The notes below the pieces were generated by a model, which was not told the DNA's origin, did no database searches, and worked only from the letters and a program-made list of their open reading frames with translations. DNA of 64,000 nucleotides. Origin: Kosakonia cowanii JCM 10956 = DSM 18146 (GTDB lineage: Bacteria > Pseudomonadota > Gammaproteobacteria > Enterobacterales > Enterobacteriaceae). A program made the translations under genes and the position numbers. Location of the stretch: NCBI RefSeq assembly GCF_001975225.1, contig NZ_CP019445.1:3410001-3474000 (forward strand). Reading direction: 5' to 3'. This document shows positions 37,324 through 44,125 of the stretch, piece after piece. Position 1 is the stretch's first letter; each line of letters begins with the position of its first letter.

Positions 37324-37383
37324 AATTGATTCCTTTAACATTAAGAATGAATGTGTGGATGTTTATTACACCCATCAAAGAGT

Positions 37384-37400
37384 AATCAAGATGTATGCCA
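37384..37400 (-). promoter_or_regulatory. Candidate sigma-54 promoter of the CoA-transferase operon
   Basis: On the minus strand TGGCATACATCTTGAT has the -24 GG, ten bases, then GA in place of the consensus GC at -12. It would start transcription about 50 bp before the ATG at 37323. The divergent sigma-54 activator gene makes such a promoter expected. Confidence 0.45.
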
Positions 37401-37489
37401 GAAATGATGTGCATTAATATTCTCTTTAACTCATTGATAGTTTTATCTTTTTAAGAGTATTAATGATCTGAGTGGCGTAATGGGTCCAT

Positions 37490-37508
37490 AGCAATTGTGT
37501 TAGCAATT
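37490..37508. promoter_or_regulatory. Repeated AGCAATT sites near the activator gene
   Basis: AGCAATT occurs twice, 12 bp apart (37490 and 37502), and the core AATTG-N6-CAATT is also an inverted repeat. It lies about 100 bp upstream of the candidate sigma-54 promoter, a normal distance for an enhancer-like activator site. Confidence 0.4.
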
Positions 37509-37512
37509 TCAA

Positions 37513-39468
37513 ATGTGTTATTCAGTTAATAAGATGACAACAAACCAGACTAAAAATATGAAACATAAATCATTACCAAATTTAGCGTTAATTACGCCTT
37601 ATCCTTATTTAGCGGATGTCGTAATTGCACAGTGCGCCGGGCTATTCAATTGTCATGTCTATCATGGCAGCCTGGAAAAAGCAGCGACCATTGTGCGCAC
37701 GCTCGATAAAGAGTATTACGATGTAATTCTTAGCCGGGGCGGAACCGCAGAGTATATTGCCCGCGCGACGGATATTCCCGTCGTCACTATTCAGATGTCG
37801 GTTTCTGATTTACTGAAAGCATTAATTCCGCTCAAAGATTGTCAGCGTCCGATTGCTTTTTTCAATTACCAGCGCTATTTACCCGATGTTGTGCTGCTGG
37901 CATCCTCCCTGAATATCGTTATTGATGAGTTTGTCTTTATTTCTCATGAGGATATGACGTCACAACTGGAGCAGTGTTATGCCAGGCACTACACCATCGT
38001 GGCGGGGGGATGCCCGGTGACCGAAACGGCACGGCACTATCAAATGCAGGGGATTTTGATTGAAAACGGGGTGGAGTCAGTTAATAGTGCGCTGCGAGAG
38101 GCGCTGGTCATCGTTGAGACGACCAGACGCAAAATGCTGGATATGACGCGGCTGGAGATCATTTTGTCCTCCATCACCGAGGGGATTATCGTCACCAATG
38201 AAAATAATGATATTCAGCTCTTCAATAAAGCGGCTGAAAGCATCATCGGGATAAGTGCCCCACAGGCTCTGGGAAAACAGATTGATGCCATTATTAAAAA
38301 CACGCGCATTAATCAGGTACTGCTATCGAAGTCACCGGAGATCCGCGAATTGCAGGAGCTGGAGAACACCTCAATCATTACCAGCCGCGTACCGATGTTT
38401 ATGGGGAAAAACTGTATCGGCGTGGTCTGCTCATTTACCGATACGCCGCAGATCCAGAAAGTTGAGCGCATTATTCGCGGCAAATTACAGAAGAAGGGCT
38501 TTAATGCCCGCTATACCTTCGATCATATCCTGACCGCCGACAGCGCAATGCAGGCGGTGAAAAAACTGGCGCAGGTCTATGCGCGAACCGATTCGCCGGT
38601 GATGATCTATGGCGAGTCCGGCACCGGTAAGGAGTTGTTTGCCCAAAGTATTCATAACCACAGTAACCGCAAAAGCGGCCCGTTTGTGGCCATCAACTGC
38701 GCCGCCATTCCGGAGAGTTTACTGGAGAGCGAACTGTTTGGTTATGAAGGCGGATCCTTCACCGGCGCAAAGCGGGAAGGGAAGGAGGGCCTGATTGAGC
38801 TGGCGCATCGGGGCACGCTTTTTCTCGACGAAATTGGCGAGCTGCCGCTGCCTATCCAAAGCCGTCTGCTGCGCGTTCTCCAGGAGTATGAAATCATGCA
38901 TATCGGCGGGAAAGATATTATTCCCGTTGATGTAAGAATTATTGGCGCGACCAATCGCGCGCTCTCCAGCATGGCCGGGGAGGGAAGCTTTCGCCGCGAT
39001 CTCTTTTACCGGCTCAATGTTTTGCCTTTGACCGTACCGCCGTTGCGCGAACGTGCAGGTGATTTCCGTTACCTGGCGAGTAAGTTTTTGTGTGACGCGG
39101 CGGCAGAACATCTGCTCGGTCAGTTTGTCGATTTTTTCGCGACGTACGCCTGGCCGGGTAACGTGCGCGAGATGCGGTTTATCATTGAGCGGCTGGCGCT
39201 ACTCTCCGTCGGGTTTCCGCATTACTCATTGCCGGAGATGCTGTCGCTTACCGGATCAGCTTTTTCCGCTGCGCCAGCGCCGCAACCCAACGTGCCGCTG
39301 CAGGTTGATCTGACCAAAAGCTCACTGAAAGAGATAACCAAAGATGTGGAGCGCCAGGTGATACGGTTTTATCTTGACCGGTATCAGCAGAACCAGGAGC
39401 AAGCCGCGGCTACGCTTGGCATCAGCAAAATGAGTTTATGGCGAAAGCTGAAGGGGATTAATCATTAA
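37513..39468 (+). CDS. Sigma-54-dependent activator with PrpR-type sensor domain
   Basis: Up to 651 residues. The N-terminal PrpR-like ligand domain (about 25-200) has ITPYPYLADVVIAQCAGLF and SRGGTAEYIAR. A PAS domain follows (about 210-320). The AAA+ domain has Walker A GESGTGKE, the sigma-54 contact loop GYEGGSFTGA (GSFTGA instead of GAFTGA), and LFLDEIGELPLP. A Fis-type HTH ends the protein (QEQAAATLGISKMSLWRKLK). PrpR activates 2-methylcitrate genes on binding an organic acid. Here it faces the CoA-transferase operon and likely senses that operon's substrate or an intermediate. The exact start is unclear: ATGs at 37513, 37534 and 37558 all lack a strong ribosome-binding site. Confidence 0.88.
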   Translation: MCYSVNKMTTNQTKNMKHKSLPNLALITPYPYLADVVIAQCAGLFNCHVYHGSLEKAATIVRTLDKEYYDVILSRGGTAEYIARATDIPVVTIQMSVSDLLKALIPLKDCQRPIAFFNYQRYLPDVVLLASSLNIVIDEFVFISHEDMTSQLEQCYARHYTIVAGGCPVTETARHYQMQGILIENGVESVNSALREALVIVETTRRKMLDMTRLEIILSSITEGIIVTNENNDIQLFNKAAESIIGISAPQALGKQIDAIIKNTRINQVLLSKSPEIRELQELENTSIITSRVPMFMGKNCIGVVCSFTDTPQIQKVERIIRGKLQKKGFNARYTFDHILTADSAMQAVKKLAQVYARTDSPVMIYGESGTGKELFAQSIHNHSNRKSGPFVAINCAAIPESLLESELFGYEGGSFTGAKREGKEGLIELAHRGTLFLDEIGELPLPIQSRLLRVLQEYEIMHIGGKDIIPVDVRIIGATNRALSSMAGEGSFRRDLFYRLNVLPLTVPPLRERAGDFRYLASKFLCDAAAEHLLGQFVDFFATYAWPGNVREMRFIIERLALLSVGFPHYSLPEMLSLTGSAFSAAPAPQPNVPLQVDLTKSSLKEITKDVERQVIRFYLDRYQQNQEQAAATLGISKMSLWRKLKGINH

Positions 39469-39511
39469 TCTTGCGGATGGTTGCGCGTGGTGGGTATGTC
39501 GCGATAATACA

Positions 39512-39537
39512 CCAGCGCCGCATGGAGGCGGCGCTGG
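39512..39537. terminator. Hairpin between the activator and a small membrane protein gene
   Basis: CCAGCGCCGC and GCGGCGCTGG pair around a 6-base loop between two convergent genes. There is no strong T-tract on either strand; it probably serves both. Confidence 0.5.
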
Positions 39538-39546
39538 CGTGTGCGA

Positions 39547-39624
39547 TTAACGCTTACGCTTGCTTATTGCCATAACGATAACCACCACCAACGCGGCACC
39601 GCAAATCATTCCTAAAGTATGCAT
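39547..39624 (-). CDS. 25-residue single-helix membrane protein
   Basis: Minus-strand ATG at 39624 follows AAGAGGAAGAG, a good ribosome-binding site. The peptide is MHTLGMICGAALVVVIVMA followed by a basic tail ISKRKR. One transmembrane helix with a positive C-terminus predicts N-out or N-in anchoring by the basic tail. I do not recognise it as a named small protein. Confidence 0.6.
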   Translation of the reverse strand: MHTLGMICGAALVVVIVMAISKRKR

Positions 39625-39840
39625 CTCTTCCTCTTATCTCTTTATAACACCTGTTTCAGCTAAGCGACGAAGTATAGCCAGTCACGCCTTAAGATAATAC
39701 CTGGCCTCCTATAATTAGGGGGCATCCGCAATTATGTTTTTTTTGCAGATAGTGACGCTGCGTAATTAAACCCCTCTGGTCAGGTTGCCACCAGAAATAT
39801 TCCGCTTTAAGGTTAGTTTTTTCTGACAGAAGGGAAGGTC

Positions 39841-40875
39841 ATGTTCGTTTTATTGCATAAACTGTCGCGGCAGATACCCGCGCTAATTCTTTTCTGGTGC
39901 ATTAACTGGGTCATTACGCTCATTCTGCTCGCCATTGCCAATAAAACCCATCATCCGTCCCTTGTCGGCGTGGTGGTCTGGTTCAATATGCTATGGCTCT
40001 GTGCGTATATTATCGAATACAGAGGGAGCACGCTGTTTCATGCGCAGGAGAGCAAACGTCTGAAGCGTTTTTTGCCGCGCCAGCAATACAGCAAAGTGAA
40101 AGTGCTTGTGTCGATGGCGCGAGCAACAACGCTATTGCTCTCGGCATGTTTTCTGCTGGCGATCGCCCATGCCAGCGCCACTATTGTCTGGTTTCTGGTC
40201 GCACTTTGCTGCGCCCTGGGCTTTGCTTGTCTGGTGCGTTTCTATTTGCTGTGCATATCCGTGTTGTCAAAGCAGGCCGCCTCGCTGCTTGGTAAAACCT
40301 GGCCATTGGTGCTCGCGTTGGTACTTTTTTTCGCCAAAATGTCTGCCAGCGCTATTTTGCTTGAGTCCTGGGATGTTTCCGCCGCGCAAATGCCTTATAC
40401 CACCTGGTGCCTGACGCTATTTATGGCGGCCTTTATCGCTTTCAATATTGCCTATTTTTTAATTACGGTGATTTCAGGGGTGATGGAAACCAGCGTGCGG
40501 CGACGTAAAAAGCGCGTCGCGCTGCCGATGAGCAGCCAGATATTTTTGGTGGTTGCGTTTGCCTGCGTCATGCCGGGATTAATGATGGCCAATGTCCGTA
40601 CTCTTGGCGGTGCGCTGATGAATACATTTTATCAATTCGATACGCGCAGCACATTTCGCTGTGGCGATCGCTATCAGACGATTGATGAACTGGGCGAAAA
40701 AGCGCGTTATTTAGCGGTAGGTATTAATCAGTACCGTGGCTTTTTCCTGAAGGACGGGGATTTACACGGCGTGGTGGTGAGATGCACCACTGGCGATAAA
40801 TTTACCCGTTATCGGGTTTTAAGCCGCGAGGAGCTGGGAGAAGCCAAAGAGAAGGGCGATAAGACCACGCACTAA
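39841..40875 (+). CDS. Uncharacterised membrane protein
   Basis: 344 residues. About seven hydrophobic segments lie within residues 10-270, with a basic cytoplasmic loop RRRKKR near 220. A soluble C-terminal part of about 80 residues begins FDTRSTFRCGDRYQTIDELG. No enzymatic motif was recognised. GACAGAAGGGAAGGTC precedes the ATG. The 216 bp upstream (39625-39840) are AT-rich and contain only likely promoter sequence. It stands alone between unrelated genes. Confidence 0.7.
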   Translation: MFVLLHKLSRQIPALILFWCINWVITLILLAIANKTHHPSLVGVVVWFNMLWLCAYIIEYRGSTLFHAQESKRLKRFLPRQQYSKVKVLVSMARATTLLLSACFLLAIAHASATIVWFLVALCCALGFACLVRFYLLCISVLSKQAASLLGKTWPLVLALVLFFAKMSASAILLESWDVSAAQMPYTTWCLTLFMAAFIAFNIAYFLITVISGVMETSVRRRKKRVALPMSSQIFLVVAFACVMPGLMMANVRTLGGALMNTFYQFDTRSTFRCGDRYQTIDELGEKARYLAVGINQYRGFFLKDGDLHGVVVRCTTGDKFTRYRVLSREELGEAKEKGDKTTH

Positions 40876-41005
40876 GGCTAAAGGCGCTGCGGGATCGCCT
40901 CCCGCAGCGGCCTGGTTACTGCTGATTTTCAGCTTCGCGAAATCAGTGACGAATTTAATAACTGGTTTTTAAACCATGCCGCGTTTTATGAAACTGGAGC
41001 AGATG

Positions 41006-41383
41006 ATGGACGACAACCAAACGCTGTGCGCGAAGCTTCGCGAACGTGAGCGGCAGTTACATTGCCTGGAAACCCGTAACCAACTCAGCGTGATCGACGA
41101 ATTGTTGCATGAACAGTTTTTTGAGATTGGTCGCTCAGGAAGACGTTACGACAGAGCGCAGGTTGTTGACGCGCTGATCAACGACACGCCGGAAGATGAA
41201 ATCCATGCGGAGGATTTCGCAGTTACCGTGCTGAGCGAAGGATGCGCGTTGTTGACGTATCGCAGTTTTACCTTTGATGCACAAGGCGCTATGGCAAAAC
41301 CAACGCTGCGCGCATCGATATGGATAAAAACAGGTGAAGAGTGGCAAATGCAGTTTCATCAGGGTACGCCAGAGGCGTGTTGA
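41006..41383 (+). CDS. NTF2-like (DUF4440-type) small protein
   Basis: 125 residues from the ATG at 41006, behind GGAG. It has an N-terminal helix with ETRNQLSVIDELLHEQFFEI and later strands TYRSFTFDAQGAMAKPTLRA and WIKTGEEWQMQFHQGTP, the usual pattern of SnoaL/DUF4440 proteins. No specific function. Longer starts at 40976 or 40988 are possible but have no ribosome-binding site. It is the last gene before dif. Confidence 0.65.
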   Translation: MDDNQTLCAKLRERERQLHCLETRNQLSVIDELLHEQFFEIGRSGRRYDRAQVVDALINDTPEDEIHAEDFAVTVLSEGCALLTYRSFTFDAQGAMAKPTLRASIWIKTGEEWQMQFHQGTPEAC

Positions 41384-41445
41384 GCAGCTCGGTTGAGCAA
41401 GCTGATTATCACCGAGAAATGTCGGATTGGGCTCTTGGTTCCTTT

Positions 41446-41473
41446 GGCGCGTATAATGTATATTATGTTAAAT
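41446..41473. other. dif: Chromosome dimer resolution site dif (XerCD site)
   Basis: The XerD arm TTATGTTAAAT and centre TGTATA are identical to E. coli dif. The XerC arm GGCGCGTATAA differs from the E. coli arm at two of eleven positions. The site is 28 bp long, intergenic, and in the expected part of the chromosome downstream of maeA/sra. KOPS-like octamers point toward it from both sides in the copies I found. Confidence 0.93.
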
Positions 41474-41717
41474 GACTTCCATGGGTCCATTACTTCATGG
41501 TTCTCTGGTGTTGCCATAGATATCAGCATCTTGTGAATTTTGAGATCCTCCCCTTTTATTGCATTGGGTCTATAGTACATTTACTTCAACTCAAGCTAAT
41601 TGTTGGGTGTTTCTATGTACTCACTTTCCCAGATTGTAAGTTCAAAGGGCCGACGGCGCTGGATTCTGATGGATGTAACCATCTGTTTACCCGCACTTTA
41701 TCCGTTAAGGTATGTAG

Positions 41718-41993
41718 TTGACCATCTGGAGTATCGCTCACCCTCAACCCAATCAGCCTCCCTCCAGGCTTCTCGGCAACGTTGCTGGCTATGCATCTGT
41801 TTTCAGCAAATACCAGCTGCTCGAAGATGACGGCCACCTTACTCAGCTCCGCACGCATATTCCTCGACACAACATTAATACTTTTCGCGCAATTGCAGAG
41901 ATTTCTGACCACTTACAAGCGATGTTAATGGGGCGTGTTGATATCACTCAAAATCAGCATTATCAGCACTTGGTTCTCAAGTGTTGGGTGTAA
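41718..41993 (+). pseudogene. Remnant of a tyrosine recombinase / integrase C-terminus
   Basis: The frame from about 41718 ends in a stretch that fits the catalytic end of tyrosine recombinases: LRTHIPRHNINTF, then HLQAMLMGRVDITQNQHYQHL. This matches the RH-x-x-x-T, LMG-R/H and final Tyr pattern. There is no start codon with a ribosome-binding site and no N-terminal or core-binding domain, and the upstream 120 bp read in another frame. It lies 245 bp from dif. It is probably a dead integrase left by an element that entered here. The 305 bp after it (to 42298) are AT-rich, with a TGTCCGGACA palindrome at 42103-42112 and no gene that I can support. Confidence 0.55.
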
Positions 41994-42298
41994 CTCAGCA
42001 GATTTATGCTCGCCTTGAGGCAAATCCTTCAAAAGCGAGTTTTGAGCGTCGCTCTGACTAGTATTTCCATTTTGTCACTTCTGAAATATCAATAAGGTAT
42101 ATTGTCCGGACAGAATCTGAGTCTTACTATTACATTCATTCCAGTGAGGAACGAAATAAACTTTGCTGAATCAATATTATTTAAAATAAATCTTTCTGAT
42201 TTTTTATTTCTTTCAATTTCACGACAGGAAATTGTCGCGTATGTGTTGTGGCGAAACAGAAATTTTAATTCATCGTAGTAGCAGAAGAGAAAAATGTT

Positions 42299-42625
42299 AT
42301 GAACACCAGAGGTCTCATTCTTATTATCATCGGCGCGATGTTTGAGTGCGCATGGGCATTCGGACTTAAACATGCCCAGGGTCCATTTGAAATATTTCTG
42401 ACCGTGGTTTGCGTGGTGGCCAGCTTCGGCATATTCATGCTGTCATTTAAATATGTTGGGGCGAGTATCGCGTATGTAGTTTATACCGGTCTCGGTACCC
42501 TGTTTGTGGTGCTGGTTGAAATGGCCGACACCCTGTCTCACGGAGGGCAGCCAGACATTCTCCGTATCGTATTCGTGGTCACCCTGATGCTGGGCGTCAT
42601 TGGTGTTAAAGGAGCAAAGTCATGA
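42299..42625 (+). CDS. Small multidrug resistance (SMR) transporter, first of a pair
   Basis: 108 residues and four transmembrane helices. The essential membrane glutamate of SMR proteins is Glu16 in GAMFECAWAFGLKHA. VGASIAYVVYTGLGT in helix 3 matches the conserved dimer-interface motif. It overlaps the second SMR gene by 4 bp (ATGA), so the two are made together and probably form a heterodimer like YkkCD or MdtIJ. Export of a cationic or guanidinium-type compound is likely. No clear riboswitch was recognised in the leader. Confidence 0.88.
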   Translation: MNTRGLILIIIGAMFECAWAFGLKHAQGPFEIFLTVVCVVASFGIFMLSFKYVGASIAYVVYTGLGTLFVVLVEMADTLSHGGQPDILRIVFVVTLMLGVIGVKGAKS

Positions 42626-42948
42626 TTTCCTATCTCATTCTGTTTGTTGCCGGCTGCTTCGAGGTTGCGGGTATTTCCACCCTGAATGGCTATGCTAATG
42701 CCGGAACCGCTCGCCGTAAGGTCACGTTCCTTCTGGCCACCATTGCACTCTTTGCCATTGCGCTCAGCTCGCTGAGTATCTCTATGCGAGAGATCCCCCT
42801 TTCCGTGGCCTATGCCATCTTTACGGGGGTGGGTACGATCGGTGCCGTTGCGGTAGGCATATTTATTAACGGAGATAAAATACGTCTGCTCAAGGGGGCA
42901 AGTATCTTTCTTATTATCTTCAGTGCGATCATGCTGAAGCTGGTTTAA
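42622..42948 (+). CDS. Small multidrug resistance (SMR) transporter, second of a pair
   Basis: 108 residues and four helices, with Glu14 in AGCFEVAGISTLNGYANAG and SVAYAIFTGVGTIGAV as the helix 3 motif. The charged loops differ in sign from the partner (more basic: RRK, KIRLLK). That fits opposite topologies in a heterodimer. It is convergent with the LysR gene that follows. Confidence 0.88.
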   Translation: MISYLILFVAGCFEVAGISTLNGYANAGTARRKVTFLLATIALFAIALSSLSISMREIPLSVAYAIFTGVGTIGAVAVGIFINGDKIRLLKGASIFLIIFSAIMLKLV

Positions 42949-43009
42949 TTCCAAATTCTCTCTTTCATACAGGATTCCGAATGAAAGAGAGAAACCTTTC
43001 TGACTGTTA

Positions 43010-43894
43010 TTAGCTTACGGTAAAATGATTCACTATAAAATCAGTGAAGGCTTTGAGTCTGGGGGGCGCATATTTGTTCGTGGGCCAGACCAGATTAATT
43101 TCATAGTTTTGTCCGACGATATTTCCCAGCACAATTTTCAACTCACCTGATTCAATATATTTTTCCGTGAGCAGCCCCGGCATAAAAGCAATGCCTTTTC
43201 CGTCAAGCGCCAGCCCAAGGCGAATGTCCGTACTGTTACAGACAAGCGATGGGATAACGCCCTGCACTCCGGATGCTGAATTCAGAAGCGGCCAGGGCTC
43301 CGTGCGCCCACTTGAGGGATAGCGGTACTGGATACAGATATGGGAACTGAGATCCTCCACGCAGGCTGGAATCCCGTATCGCCTGAGGTAGTCCGGTGAT
43401 GCCACCAGATTCATGGCGCAGTTACCGAGCGAGCGGGCCGTCAGCCGGGAGTCTGACAATTGGCCGACGCGTATCACCGCATCAAATCCCTCTTCCACCA
43501 CATCAACCAGCCTGTCGCTGAGATCTACCTCAAGAGTTACTGCCGGATACTGCTCCATAAAGCGGCTAATCACCGGCAGGAAGAAGGACGGTATATAGGG
43601 CATACTTACGCGCAGCTTGCCTCTGGGCTCGCCTGATACAGACGAAAGCTCCTCCTTCGCTGCCGTCAGCTCATCAAGTATTACCCGGCTTCGCTCAAGA
43701 AACATTTCGCCTTCCTGCGTCAGGCTTAAACCGCGCGTGTTGCGGTTAAGCAGACGCGTACCCAGCTCCTCTTCTGTTTTGCTGACCAGCTTACTTACGG
43801 CAGAGGGGGAAATATTCAGCTCGCGCGCGGCGGCGGCGAAGCTGCCCAGATCAGCAATTTTCACGAACGCCTCGATACCGTCTACCAGGTTCAT
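43010..43894 (-). CDS. LysR-family regulator (first of two related copies in this block)
   Basis: 294 residues from the ATG at 43894 (behind ACAGGAGAAG). The winged helix has MNLVDGIEAFVKIADLGSFA and SPSAVSKLVSKTEEELGTRL. The effector domain starts GKLRVSMPYIPSFFLPVISR. The tail NLVWPTNKYAPPRLKAF is nearly repeated in the LysR protein at 47307-48185. It is divergent from the UvrA-like gene and convergent with the SMR pair, so either may be its target. Confidence 0.82.
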   Translation of the reverse strand: MNLVDGIEAFVKIADLGSFAAAARELNISPSAVSKLVSKTEEELGTRLLNRNTRGLSLTQEGEMFLERSRVILDELTAAKEELSSVSGEPRGKLRVSMPYIPSFFLPVISRFMEQYPAVTLEVDLSDRLVDVVEEGFDAVIRVGQLSDSRLTARSLGNCAMNLVASPDYLRRYGIPACVEDLSSHICIQYRYPSSGRTEPWPLLNSASGVQGVIPSLVCNSTDIRLGLALDGKGIAFMPGLLTEKYIESGELKIVLGNIVGQNYEINLVWPTNKYAPPRLKAFTDFIVNHFTVS

Positions 43895-44125
43895 CTTCTT
43901 CTCCTGTAAATAGGTGTAGCAGTTCTGCCATCTTACCCCGTACTGGCATTCCATTTCGTCACGACTGAATTACCGAAACCGGCAATTGTCCAATACGCGT
44001 CCCGGGACTAACCTTGAAGTTCTTTTCTCATGCCGTCTGTCCGGCCCTTTTCAGTCAGAGCGGAGCTCTTACGTGAAAGGCGAAACCAATAATATCGGCA
44101 GACTGACGCATTATCAGGGGAACCA

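Noticed and set aside
42201..42298. Guanidine riboswitch upstream of the SMR pair
   Set aside because: I could not recognise the conserved core of any guanidine riboswitch class. Only a CGACA-N6-TGTCG inverted repeat was seen near 42222-42237.
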